This document shows positions 38,904-47,347 of a stretch of DNA of 64,000 nt, in pieces. The position numbers and the translations under genes are program-made. Origin of the DNA: Paenibacillus sinopodophylli (GTDB lineage Bacteria > Bacillota > Bacilli > Paenibacillales > Paenibacillaceae). Location of the stretch: the NCBI RefSeq assembly GCF_005930355.1, contig NZ_VDBO01000016.1:1-64000 (forward strand), read 5' to 3'. Each line of letters opens with the position of its first letter. Positions within the stretch are counted from its first letter, which is position 1. The notes beneath the pieces were generated by a model. It saw only the letters and a list, made by a program, of their open reading frames with translations, was not told where the DNA came from and ran no database searches.

Positions 38904-39733
38904 ATTCTCCTCACAGGGAGGGTTTCATTCATGCTCCCAGTCCGATAGCCTTGCAGGTCTAAGGTTACATACTTGAATCCATAACTGCGCAAAGCGGCGG
39001 TGATTGAGTCATGATGGTCTATGGCTTTCATCATGTCCTGTGGCATCAATTCCAGGCGGGCAATCTCACCGTGATGCCTGACCCTTACCTGATAAAATCC
39101 GAGATCAAGCAAGTATTGCTCCGACTTGTCTAATTGATTAATCATCTCAAGTTCGATTGGAGTCCCGTATGGAATTCGTGAAGATAGACAGGCGAAGGAG
39201 GGCTTGTTCCATGTAGGTAAATTCAACTCCTTGGACAAGGTGCGAATGTCTTCTTTAGTCATGCCGGCTTCTACAAGCAGGCTGCGGACGCCTTCTTCTG
39301 ATTTGGCCGCTAAGCCCGGTCGATAGTCACCGAGGTCGTCTATGTTGGTTCCATCCAGGATATAAGGTAGAGCATGCTCCGCAGCCAGTCGTCTCAGGTG
39401 TGCGTACAAGCCTTTTTTACAATGGTAGCAGCGGTCGGGTGCGTTGGCCACAAACTGTTCATTATCAAGCTCGGAGATTTCAGTCAACAAATGAGGAACG
39501 TTCATATCGGAAGCCAATTTCACAGCGGCGTCGAATTCACGGCTCGGGAAGGTTTCGGAAGCGGCTGTAACCGCGGTCGCGTGCAGGCCTAGCTCTTGCT
39601 GAGCCCGTCTTAATAAAAAAGTGCTATCAACACCTCCAGAGAAGGCAATTAAAGCACTGCCAAGAGAACGAAGTAATGAGCCGAGTGCGGCATCTTTCTC
39701 CTCCAACGTTAACGTTGTAATATGGTTAGTCAT
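38900..39733 (-). CDS. larE: Sulfur transferase LarE
   Basis: LarE turns the two carboxylates made by LarB into thiocarboxylates. The PP-loop is FSGGVDSTFL (residues 31-40). Cys182 in KPSFACLSSRIPYG fits the cysteine that L. plantarum LarE sacrifices as its sulfur source; CYHC (102-105) adds two more cysteines, common in the family. ATG 39733 follows GGGAGGATCGTT and gives 277 residues; an upstream TTG at 39766 is unlikely. It is the first gene of the minus-strand lar operon. Confidence 0.96.
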   Translation of the reverse strand: MTNHITTLTLEEKDAALGSLLRSLGSALIAFSGGVDSTFLLRRAQQELGLHATAVTAASETFPSREFDAAVKLASDMNVPHLLTEISELDNEQFVANAPDRCYHCKKGLYAHLRRLAAEHALPYILDGTNIDDLGDYRPGLAAKSEEGVRSLLVEAGMTKEDIRTLSKELNLPTWNKPSFACLSSRIPYGTPIELEMINQLDKSEQYLLDLGFYQVRVRHHGEIARLELMPQDMMKAIDHHDSITAALRSYGFKYVTLDLQGYRTGSMNETLPVRRI

Positions 39734-39774
39734 AACGATCCTCCCAGTCATAACACGAATGTACAAGTAAAATT

Positions 39775-39957
39775 TTAATGAATAAACTAATGCACGGATC
39801 GCTTAGGTAGTACATCATCCGGCTTACTCAGAGTATAAATTATACTTCGGTATATGTAAATAACTTATTAAATAAGAAAAGTCTTTTATTTTCCCCTCTA
39901 TGCTGTTAGTATATGCGTATGAAAACATCATATTAATAATAAATCTTATTCATTAAG
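39775..39957. promoter_or_regulatory. Divergent promoter region of the lar and sugar-phosphate operons with related dyads
   Basis: Three similar AT-rich 11-13-mers lie in this 183-base stretch: TTAATGAATAA (39775-39785, exact complement TTATTCATTAA), CTTATTAAATAAG (39864-39876, perfect palindrome) and CTTATTCATTAAG (39945-39957). The last is 17 bases before the HAD gene start. They are plausible operators for the ROK repressor of the locus, because a similar CTTTATTATTAAG stands before that gene. Confidence 0.5.
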
Positions 39958-39973
39958 AAAAGGCGGGATTTAC

Positions 39974-40756
39974 ATGGCGGCAATTAAAGCAGTGGTATTC
40001 GATTTCGATGGAACCGTGTCCACTCTTCGTGCGGGTTGGGAAGAGATCATGCGACCATTCATGTATGAGTCAATTGTTGGTAACAGCAAGCTGAGTGAAG
40101 AACAAGTGGAGGCGTTGGTTCGGGAGATCGATGAGTATATTGATCAGTCGACAGGTATTCAAACGGTTTATCAGATGCGCTGGCTTACAGCTACGGTTAA
40201 GGAAAAGGCGTGGAATAACCTTGTATTGGACGAATGGGAATATAAAGCGATCTATAACGAACGGTTGCTGGAGCGAGTTGAACAACGAATTAAGCTGCTA
40301 AGCGAAGGGAAATTGAAGGCGGAAGACTATCTAATCAAAGGGGCTGTCGCTTTTATTCAGGAGCTGCATAGTCGTGGTATTGAAATGTATGTGGCGAGCG
40401 GAACGGATCATCCCGATGTCGTTCGTGAGGCCGAGGTACTTGGTATTGCTCCTTATATAACGGAAATAGCCGGCGCCCCAGTAGGAAAGGCAGAGTGCTC
40501 TAAGGAGAAGGTATTACAGGATCTTATTCGGGACAAAGGGCTCTCGGGACAGGAATTGGCAGTAATTGGTGACGGCAAGGTAGAGATCGCTCTTGGAAAA
40601 GAAGCCGGAGGCATCTCACTCGGACTGGCGAGTGACGAGGAAAAAAGAGAGGGACTGAACACGGTCAAACAGAAGCGTTTAGAGGCAGCTGGCGCCGATT
40701 GGATCTCGGGGGACTTCGGCAACCGGGGCGAGTGGCTCGCGCAATTGGGTCTGTAA
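39974..40756 (+). CDS. HAD-superfamily phosphatase
   Basis: The 260-residue protein opens with the HAD motif I VVFDFDGTVS, has motif II as YVASGTDHPDV and motif III/IV around PVGKAECSKEKVLQ and VIGDGKVEIALGKEAGG. It should remove phosphate from a small metabolite; a sugar phosphate is likely given the kinase and isomerase genes downstream. It is the first gene of the plus-strand operon. AAGGCGGG lies seven bases before the ATG. Confidence 0.85.
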   Translation: MAAIKAVVFDFDGTVSTLRAGWEEIMRPFMYESIVGNSKLSEEQVEALVREIDEYIDQSTGIQTVYQMRWLTATVKEKAWNNLVLDEWEYKAIYNERLLERVEQRIKLLSEGKLKAEDYLIKGAVAFIQELHSRGIEMYVASGTDHPDVVREAEVLGIAPYITEIAGAPVGKAECSKEKVLQDLIRDKGLSGQELAVIGDGKVEIALGKEAGGISLGLASDEEKREGLNTVKQKRLEAAGADWISGDFGNRGEWLAQLGL

Positions 40757-40758
40757 CC

Positions 40759-41733
40759 ATGTCTTCCTATTACAAACGTTATCGCAATCACGGCTGTCGC
40801 GTGATGGATGATCTGCAATACAAGGGGTATCGCAGCATTCTATTGGAGAATGACCTGATACAAATTATTTTGTTGTTGGATAGAGGCGGAGAACCCGTCC
40901 GTTGGCTTCACAAGCCAAGCGATACTGATTTTATCTGGCATACACGAATGGGTCTGCTACCGCAGCACGCCTTATATCCTGACTATCAAATGACTTATAT
41001 GGGTGGTTGGCAGGAGATGCTCCCGGAAGTGAGCCAGACACATGTCTACCGAGGTACAACGGTACATAGGGGCGAATCGGCTATTACACCTTGGGATTAC
41101 GAGTTAATTCGGGAGGATGAGGAGGAGCTTCGAGTACGTCTGAGCAATCGTCTCCGTTCTTTACCCCTTAAGGTAGAAAAAACATTCATTCTAAGGCGTG
41201 GTGAAACAATCGTACGTTTGGAAGAAACGGTCATCAACGAGTCGCCGAAACCATTGGAATTCAATTGGGGCCATCATCTGGCCTTCGGAGCACCGTTCCT
41301 CAATGAGTATTCGACGATCGAGTTCGCACACGGTTCAGCGGTAGTCAATATGGAGACGGATGAGCGAAGCGAATGGCCATGGATGCCCGGGTCAGATGAC
41401 CAGGTTAACCTCTCTTTCTTGGCAGCACCTGGAACCTCGAGACCACTGCTTGCAGTTGAATGTACAACAGGAAACTATCGCCTGAACGGCAGCTCTAAAG
41501 GGTTAGCGCTATCCGTTAGCTGGAATGCGGCGATATGGCCATACACATGGTATTGGCAGAACTTTGCGGCCGACTCAGACGCTCCATTCTTCGGATGCGA
41601 GTACAATATTGGGCTGGAGCCGTTCAATGTACCGCCGAAGTGGACCTTGGCTGAAGCCGCTGCCCGAGGAGCGGCCTTGAAGCTTGACTCCTACGGGAGC
41701 TTGTCTGCTTGGCTAACGATTGAAGTCATTTGA
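40759..41733 (+). CDS. Aldose-epimerase-like sugar-binding protein (DUF4432-type)
   Basis: The protein has a galactose-mutarotase fold: DRGGEPVRWLHKP, NWGHHLAFGAPFL and GLEPFNVPPKWTL. The paired histidines in GHHLAFG fit the DUF4432/aldose-1-epimerase group. A longer frame begins at 40699 inside the HAD gene; ATG 40759, two bases after the HAD stop, matches the compact operon and gives 324 residues. It may change the anomeric form of the sugar handled by the neighbouring kinase. Confidence 0.8.
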   Translation: MSSYYKRYRNHGCRVMDDLQYKGYRSILLENDLIQIILLLDRGGEPVRWLHKPSDTDFIWHTRMGLLPQHALYPDYQMTYMGGWQEMLPEVSQTHVYRGTTVHRGESAITPWDYELIREDEEELRVRLSNRLRSLPLKVEKTFILRRGETIVRLEETVINESPKPLEFNWGHHLAFGAPFLNEYSTIEFAHGSAVVNMETDERSEWPWMPGSDDQVNLSFLAAPGTSRPLLAVECTTGNYRLNGSSKGLALSVSWNAAIWPYTWYWQNFAADSDAPFFGCEYNIGLEPFNVPPKWTLAEAAARGAALKLDSYGSLSAWLTIEVI

Positions 41734-41750
41734 AGCGGAGGTGTAAGACA

Positions 41751-43757
41751 ATGAAACGTCATGGACAGCTGTCTTTCGATGGGATAAAAACGAGTTCTGT
41801 GTTTGGGAGACGCAATTTGGTTACGATCCGCAATATGGCGCAGCCTCATGCGGACACTCCAGAGGCATGGCCACAAATGCCAACAGAACAAGAGGCATTT
41901 GGTCAACTAATAGATCACATTATCGAGGCGAGATTGGCTGGCAAACCTGTCATATGGTCCATGGGCGCACATGTGATTAAAAATGGCATGTCTCGCTATG
42001 TAATTGAAATGGTGCGACACGGCATTATCACTCATGTTTCGGGTAACGGAGCAACGAGTATTCACGACTTTGAATTGGCTTTTTTGGGCGAGACGTCTGA
42101 AGACGTAGCTACTGCCATTGAAGACGGTTCTTTCGGGATGTGGGAAGAGACAGGGCGTTATATGAATGAAGCGATTCAACAAGGGGTCATTGAAAACTTG
42201 GGGTATGGGGAGAGTTTGTACCATTACTTGAATCGCTATCCAGAGCGATTTCCTCACTATGAGGATTGTGTATTTGCGCAATGCCAGCGTTTTGGTGTTC
42301 CGTACACCTGCCATATTTCCATCGGCACAGATATTATTCACCAGCATCCAATCGTCGATTTCCAAGCGCTGGGTCAGACCAGCGGCAAGGACTTTGACAC
42401 GATGTGCCAATCGGTAGCGGAGATGGAAAGTGGCGGTGTCTTTCTGAACTTTGGTTCAGCCATATCAGGTCCGGAGATTTTCCTTAAGGCAGCCAGTATC
42501 TGCCGCAATGAAGGGCTGCCTATGTCATCGATCGTAGCAGCGAACTTCGATATCGTCCCGGTATACGCAGATCATGTACCAGAGACAACTGTCTCCGAAT
42601 ATTACTACCGTCCGCGGCGTAATTTCATCGATCGACTCGGTCAAATTGGCGGCAAGGGTTATCTGTTCCACGGCTTGCATCAAGTAACGATTCCTCAATT
42701 ATTCCATCGTATTCTGGAGCGCAAGCGGGAGCTGGGAGCCGTATTTCCTCCCTACAAGCGTATGGAACGATTGTCACACGACAACCGGATACTGTATCCA
42801 ATTGCAGAGCGGCGTGGTGCCCTAACGGTTGAGATGTTGAAGAAACAATTGCCATACAGGGAGTTCAACTGGCTCGGCAGCCGTGAGGATAAATTCGATA
42901 GGCTCATCACTCGTATCCAGGAGGCCCGCACTAACAGAAGCCATGTCATCCTATCGCTTGGCGGCAATGTGATTGGAAGCGGCGTGTCACCTGATCTAAT
43001 TGCTTTGATCGAGCAAGGGTTCGTTACTCATTTGGCACTTAATGGAGCTGGAGCTTTTCAAGATTTGGAATTGGCCGCTTTCGGTCAGACAGAAGAGCTT
43101 GATTCTGGTGCTCTGGCAAACGGCAGGCTCGGCATGTGGAAAGAGCCAGGAGAGCTTCTTCACCTCGCGTTGGAGGAAGGATATCACAAAGGGCTGGGCT
43201 ATGGAGAAAGCTTGATCGATCATATGAATCAACATCCGGAGCTGTATCCATTCTCATCATTTAGCTTGCTGAATGCCTGTGGTCGGAAAGGGATTCCTTG
43301 TACCGTACACATTACACTCGGTACGGATAACATTCATCAGCATCCGGATGTCAATTTTGCCATACAAGGCGGCACAAGCGGCCGAGACTTTCAAATATAC
43401 GCGAGCACGGTAACTCATCTAGAAGGGGGCGTATACGCAAACTTCGGTTCAACAGTCACAGGGCCCGAGGTGTTTCTGAAGGCTTTGTCTATTGCCCGCA
43501 ACTTAGGACATACGGTAAGCAAAATTACAACGGCTAACTTCGATATTGTTAAACTGGGCGACTATCACCGAAAGGTGGGTTATGAGGACTGGGATTATTA
43601 CTATCGCCCCCGCAAAAATATTATTCATCGTCCAACAAGTCTTGGCGGAGAGGGATTTCATTTCGAAGGTTTGCATGACCAGACGATTCCGGCTATTCGG
43701 TATGCTTTGGAAAATGGCGAGGACAGAGGGAGATCAGAACATGGAATTAGTGAATAA
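41751..43757 (+). CDS. Tandem-duplicated deoxyhypusine-synthase-like protein
   Basis: The 668-residue protein is an internal duplication: residues about 50-320 align with 383-655 at a constant offset of 332. Paired motifs are GTDIIHQHP (192-200) and GTDNIHQHP (524-532), VFLNFGSAISGPEIFLKA and VYANFGSTVTGPEVFLKA, and YYYRPRRN and YYYRPRKN. It resembles bacterial proteins labelled deoxyhypusine synthase-like, an NAD-binding Rossmann group; no bacterial substrate is proven. The first copy keeps H74, K77 and H105, which are Asn406, Gly409 and Gln437 in the second, so the second half may be catalytically degenerate. GGAGG is nine bases before ATG 41751. The end overlaps the kinase gene by 17 bases. 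Confidence 0.82.
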   Translation: MKRHGQLSFDGIKTSSVFGRRNLVTIRNMAQPHADTPEAWPQMPTEQEAFGQLIDHIIEARLAGKPVIWSMGAHVIKNGMSRYVIEMVRHGIITHVSGNGATSIHDFELAFLGETSEDVATAIEDGSFGMWEETGRYMNEAIQQGVIENLGYGESLYHYLNRYPERFPHYEDCVFAQCQRFGVPYTCHISIGTDIIHQHPIVDFQALGQTSGKDFDTMCQSVAEMESGGVFLNFGSAISGPEIFLKAASICRNEGLPMSSIVAANFDIVPVYADHVPETTVSEYYYRPRRNFIDRLGQIGGKGYLFHGLHQVTIPQLFHRILERKRELGAVFPPYKRMERLSHDNRILYPIAERRGALTVEMLKKQLPYREFNWLGSREDKFDRLITRIQEARTNRSHVILSLGGNVIGSGVSPDLIALIEQGFVTHLALNGAGAFQDLELAAFGQTEELDSGALANGRLGMWKEPGELLHLALEEGYHKGLGYGESLIDHMNQHPELYPFSSFSLLNACGRKGIPCTVHITLGTDNIHQHPDVNFAIQGGTSGRDFQIYASTVTHLEGGVYANFGSTVTGPEVFLKALSIARNLGHTVSKITTANFDIVKLGDYHRKVGYEDWDYYYRPRKNIIHRPTSLGGEGFHFEGLHDQTIPAIRYALENGEDRGRSEHGISE

Positions 43758-44850
43758 GCCAGATAAACTATCAGAGCAATTCATTATGCATCGTGCGGAG
43801 GAAATGACCAAGTCGCGACTTGAGCAATTATTAAGTGGATTTGGTTCGCTGCGCGCTGGCGTAATCGGTGATGTCGGTCTTGACGCTTATTGGGTGGCGG
43901 ACCTCACTCACAGCACGTTGTCGCGTGAAACACCTCATTATACGTTGCCCATTGTTGAAGAACGGTACTCGCCTGGCGCAGCTGGCAACGTAGCGGCGAA
44001 TCTGGTAGCTTTGGGCTGCGGGAAGGTGATGATCTGCTCGGTTGTTGGAAATGACTGGCGAGGTGAATTGTTGGAGGAGCTGTTGCAAACTCGAGGCATC
44101 GATACGTCTTATTTACTGTCAGATCTGAAATGGAATACACCAGCTTACTGTAAAACAATCCGAACAGGCTTGCAGGGTGTGCAGCAAGAGGACGCCAGGC
44201 TAGATTTTCAAAATTTCATACCACTGCCTGAAGTGCTTGCGGAGAAGCTTGGCGAAAAACTGGACCAAATGGCCGCACAGTGCGATATTATAGCCGTCAC
44301 CGACCAATTGCCGTTTGGTGTTATTGGGGATGGAATTCGCAGCAAGCTGACATACTGGGCTTCGAAAGGCAAAATCATAATAGTGGATAGCCGCGAAAGA
44401 ATAGGAAAGTATCGCGGAGTTATCGTGAAGCCGAATGAGGTCGAAGCAAGCTATTGGTTTAACGAAGACCCGATGTCCAAGACTCTTGGAGAATGGGCGG
44501 CTACGGCTCAGCGCTTGGCTGGAGAAGTACAAGGTGTATGCTGCATGACGCTTGGCTCGGAAGGGGCGATCTGGGTAGAGGGGGAAAAGTGCGTATACGT
44601 ACCTACACGTAAGGTTGAACCTCCACTTGATATTGTTGGAGCTGGAGATGCGTTCGCTGCGGCGACACTATGTACACTTGGTGCCGGTGGGTCAGGGAGT
44701 GAGGCGGCTACTCTGGCAAATTATGCATCCTCCGTCGTTATTCGTAAGATCGGAACGACGGGTACGGCCTCCCCAGAAGAAATCAGGGCGGCAATGTCTG
44801 GAAGTATAACCCAAATTGCTAAAGAGAGGGGAGATCGAAATGCTCTCTAA
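43741..44850 (+). CDS. PfkB-family sugar kinase, RfaE/HldE kinase-domain type
   Basis: The 369-residue protein has the RfaE-like N-terminal half (AGVIGDVGLDAYWVADLTH, ERYSPGAAGNVAANLVALG) and the PfkB C-terminal signature DIVGAGDAFAAA with the catalytic Asp. Heptose-7-phosphate kinase is the closest named relative I recognise, but the substrate cannot be fixed. A long open frame begins at 43546 inside the previous gene; ATG 43741 with GAGGGAG upstream is the real start. The first 40 residues are an extra helical segment. Confidence 0.87.
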   Translation: MELVNKPDKLSEQFIMHRAEEMTKSRLEQLLSGFGSLRAGVIGDVGLDAYWVADLTHSTLSRETPHYTLPIVEERYSPGAAGNVAANLVALGCGKVMICSVVGNDWRGELLEELLQTRGIDTSYLLSDLKWNTPAYCKTIRTGLQGVQQEDARLDFQNFIPLPEVLAEKLGEKLDQMAAQCDIIAVTDQLPFGVIGDGIRSKLTYWASKGKIIIVDSRERIGKYRGVIVKPNEVEASYWFNEDPMSKTLGEWAATAQRLAGEVQGVCCMTLGSEGAIWVEGEKCVYVPTRKVEPPLDIVGAGDAFAAATLCTLGAGGSGSEAATLANYASSVVIRKIGTTGTASPEEIRAAMSGSITQIAKERGDRNAL

Positions 44851-45541
44851 TCCGTTGATTGATCGTTGGATGCTGGAGTTAATAACCAAGTACCCCGATT
44901 TGTCGAGTTGCAAGGAGGATATCGTAGCAGCTTATCATTGTCTTTCGAAGGCCTTTCGCTCCGAGGGTAAGCTGCTGGTTTGCGGGAATGGCGGGAGCGC
45001 GGCTGACAGCGATCATATTGTAGGGGAGTTAATGAAGGGATTTATGTCAAAAAGACCGTTATCTGCGGATCGGCGAGGCTTGCTTGAATCTGTATTTAAG
45101 GAAGACGGTACCTATCTCGCTGAGCATCTGCAGGGAGGGCTGCCAGCAATCTCGCTCGTCAGCCATTCCGCTCTCATGACGGCTTATTCTAATGATGTCG
45201 CGGCAGATATGGTGTTTGCCCAACAGGTCTATGGACTTGCGAAGCCGGAGGACGTGTTAATGGCTATCAGTACGTCAGGGAATTCCGACAATGTCGTTCG
45301 CGCCGTTCAGGTTGCCCATGCGCTTGGGGTTCCGACTATTGGACTGACTGGAAACGTAGGAGGTCGCTTAGCTGATCTGTGCACAGTTACCATTCGGGTT
45401 CCTTGGGATAGGACTCCCGACATTCAAGAGCGTCATCTTCCCATCTATCACATCTTGTGTATGATGGTTGAACAGGAATTTTTCGACGATCAAAAGGAAT
45501 TAGTGGAAGTAGAACTAACCGAGGGGGAAGGTTATGTTTGA
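44840..45541 (+). CDS. SIS-domain phosphosugar isomerase, GmhA-like
   Basis: The 233-residue protein has SIS signatures LLVCGNGGSAADSDHIVGELMKGF (read in parts), AISTSGNSDNVVRAV and GLTGNVGGRLADLC, then ERHLPIYHILCMMVEQEFF. These are the GmhA (sedoheptulose-7-phosphate isomerase) features. A kinase of RfaE type, this isomerase and a HAD phosphatase together resemble a heptose-phosphate route. ATG 44840 overlaps the kinase gene by 11 bases and has GAGGGGAG upstream. Confidence 0.88.
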   Translation: MLSNPLIDRWMLELITKYPDLSSCKEDIVAAYHCLSKAFRSEGKLLVCGNGGSAADSDHIVGELMKGFMSKRPLSADRRGLLESVFKEDGTYLAEHLQGGLPAISLVSHSALMTAYSNDVAADMVFAQQVYGLAKPEDVLMAISTSGNSDNVVRAVQVAHALGVPTIGLTGNVGGRLADLCTVTIRVPWDRTPDIQERHLPIYHILCMMVEQEFFDDQKELVEVELTEGEGYV

Positions 45542-46025
45542 AGAGCATAAGCTTGAGCATAAACAATCCGGAATGGTTATGCTCCAGACGAATATTGACG
45601 ACATGAACCCTGAGTTCTGTCCCTATGTGAGCGAACGGCTGCTCTCGGCAGGCGCTCATGACGTATTCTGGATTCCTATTCTAATGAAGAAAGGACGTCC
45701 GGGGTTCTTGTTGAATGTACTAACGCATACCAAATATCTGGATGCAATGGAGACGATTATCTTTGAAGAAACAACTACACTGGGCATGCGGTACGTTTGG
45801 ACAGAATGCAAACGCCTCGAACGTCATTCGGTTGAGGTAGCGACGGCCTGGGGTATAATCCGAGTCAAGGTTGGCGTCATGGGCGGGAAAACCGTACAAT
45901 TTGCTCCCGAATATGCAGATTGCGAAGCAGCGGCGAAATCGTATACTGTCCCCTTAAAAATGGTATATGAAGCAGCCAAAAGAGGTTATCACGATTTGCA
46001 TCCATTGCCGCCGCGTTCTCCATAA
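45534..46025 (+). CDS. larC2: Stand-alone LarC C-terminal domain (LarC2)
   Basis: The 163-residue protein is the missing half of LarC: VMLQTNIDDMNPEF, LLSAGAHDVFWIPILMKKGRPGF (read in parts), TTTLGMRYVW and VKVGVMGGKTVQFAPEYADCEAAA are the usual LarC2 blocks. This domain forms the CTP and nickel site with LarC1. It starts inside the SIS gene (8-base overlap, GAGGGGGAAGG before the ATG), so its translation is coupled to the sugar-phosphate operon and not to larC1. Confidence 0.93.
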   Translation: MFEEHKLEHKQSGMVMLQTNIDDMNPEFCPYVSERLLSAGAHDVFWIPILMKKGRPGFLLNVLTHTKYLDAMETIIFEETTTLGMRYVWTECKRLERHSVEVATAWGIIRVKVGVMGGKTVQFAPEYADCEAAAKSYTVPLKMVYEAAKRGYHDLHPLPPRSP

Positions 46026-46113
46026 CTGTCGAATGAATAGAGACTCCCTCCGCTCGGCTGACCGGCTAGGTGGCAACAGAAGAACCCAACAACGGATCGG
46101 GAGCTTTCGAGAA

Positions 46114-46133
46114 GAGGAGTAAGCTTACTCCTC
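46114..46133. terminator. Perfect 20-bp palindrome at the convergent end of larC2 and the ROK gene
   Basis: GAGGAGTAAG and its exact complement abut without a loop at 46114-46133 and include the ROK stop codon (46125-46127). No T-run follows on either strand, so it is a weak terminator candidate or a protein site. Confidence 0.4.
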
Positions 46134-47318
46134 CTTAACGCTTTCAAGAGACAACATCTGTAAGGGCGAAGTTAGCAGTTGTTCGAATACGAGTGCAACT
46201 GCCCCTTTGGCATTCTGGGAAGAACCAAATGTGGCGTGTTCAATTCTGAGCTTACTCCTAACAAAAGGATAAATACGCTCCTTGACGCGAGCTCCTATCT
46301 CATCCATATACATGGCGAGATAGGGGTATAGCCTTCCGCCCAGAACAATAATCTCCGGGTCATATACATTAAACAGAGTCGTTAATGCGGATTCGAGATC
46401 ACTGATTGTATCCTTAAGACATTGGACTGCATGCGGGTCTTCTTGGTGAACGGCATGGAAGAAATCATCGATCGAATCACCGGCCGACCAGCGTCGCAAA
46501 ATGCCGGGAATGGACCCGACCGTCTCCCAACAGCCTCTATTGCCGCAATCGCACAATAGACCATTGGGGATGAGCGTAATATGGCCAACCTGACCATATA
46601 GTCCGTTTGCCCCTTCGACCAGCTCGCCTTTCGTGATGACGCCGCCTCCGATGCCCATGCCCATTGTAATAAACAGCGAATTCTGCACATTTCGTCCAAG
46701 ACCGTACCATCGTTCGGCCAAAGCAGATGCTCGGGCATCGTCCTCAACAAAAACGCGCAGGCCGAATTTTTCCTCTAATACGGAAATAATCGGGAAGTTC
46801 TCCCAACCCGGGAAATTAGGCGCGATGCGCAGCTTTCCTGCTTTACGATCTATCGGGCCAGGAATGCTGACGCCTAATCCGATGACCGACATTCCCTTTG
46901 CGGAGGCGTGAGCAACCATATTTTGAACAATCGGAGCAATTAAGTCTAAAATTTTCACAGGTTGATGGATGCCTACGGTATTCCCTTCTACGGATTTAAT
47001 CACTTGTCCAGCCAAGTCTGTAAGGATAATCTCGTATGAGGTTCTACTGATATCGATGCCGATGATCATGAAGTTTTCGGTATTATACTTCAGCATCATA
47101 CGTTTGCGTCCAATTGCACTAGAAGAAGTGGCGTACTCCCGTATTAATCCCAATTGGATAAGCACCTGCGTAAGATTGGTAACGGTACCAGAGGTTAACT
47201 TGGTCAAGGTGACCAGCTCCACTCTAGATATACTTTCATGCTCCCATATTTGCTGCAAAAGCACAGACATATTATCTTGTTTAATTTTTTGGAGATAAAT
47301 TGGTTGCTCGATTGTCAT
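46125..47318 (-). CDS. ROK-family transcriptional repressor (NagC/XylR type)
   Basis: The protein has an N-terminal winged HTH (VLLQQIWEHESISRVELVTLTKLTSGTVTNLTQVLIQLGL in parts) and a C-terminal ROK sugar-kinase-like domain with IGIDISRTSYEIIL, ITMGMGIGGGVITKGELVEGANG in parts and the zinc motif CDCGNRGCWE. It probably senses a sugar or sugar phosphate. ATG 47318 has AAGGAA seven bases upstream; ATG 47324 is too close. It converges on larC2 and is the only DNA-binding regulator next to the lar and sugar-phosphate operons. Confidence 0.92.
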   Translation of the reverse strand: MTIEQPIYLQKIKQDNMSVLLQQIWEHESISRVELVTLTKLTSGTVTNLTQVLIQLGLIREYATSSSAIGRKRMMLKYNTENFMIIGIDISRTSYEIILTDLAGQVIKSVEGNTVGIHQPVKILDLIAPIVQNMVAHASAKGMSVIGLGVSIPGPIDRKAGKLRIAPNFPGWENFPIISVLEEKFGLRVFVEDDARASALAERWYGLGRNVQNSLFITMGMGIGGGVITKGELVEGANGLYGQVGHITLIPNGLLCDCGNRGCWETVGSIPGILRRWSAGDSIDDFFHAVHQEDPHAVQCLKDTISDLESALTTLFNVYDPEIIVLGGRLYPYLAMYMDEIGARVKERIYPFVRSKLRIEHATFGSSQNAKGAVALVFEQLLTSPLQMLSLESVKEE

Positions 47319-47334
47319 GGTCATGTTCCTTTTA

Positions 47335-47347
47335 CTTTATTATTAAG
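47335..47347. promoter_or_regulatory. Operator-like AT-rich element before the ROK gene
   Basis: CTTTATTATTAAG lies 16 bases upstream of the ROK start and resembles the 13-mers of the lar divergent promoter. This would fit autoregulation. Between here and 47553 no gene with a start is seen. Confidence 0.35.

Noticed and set aside
43546-43740. 65-codon N-terminal extension of the PfkB kinase frame
   Set aside because: It lies wholly within the DHS-like gene, and ATG 43741 has a proper ribosome site.
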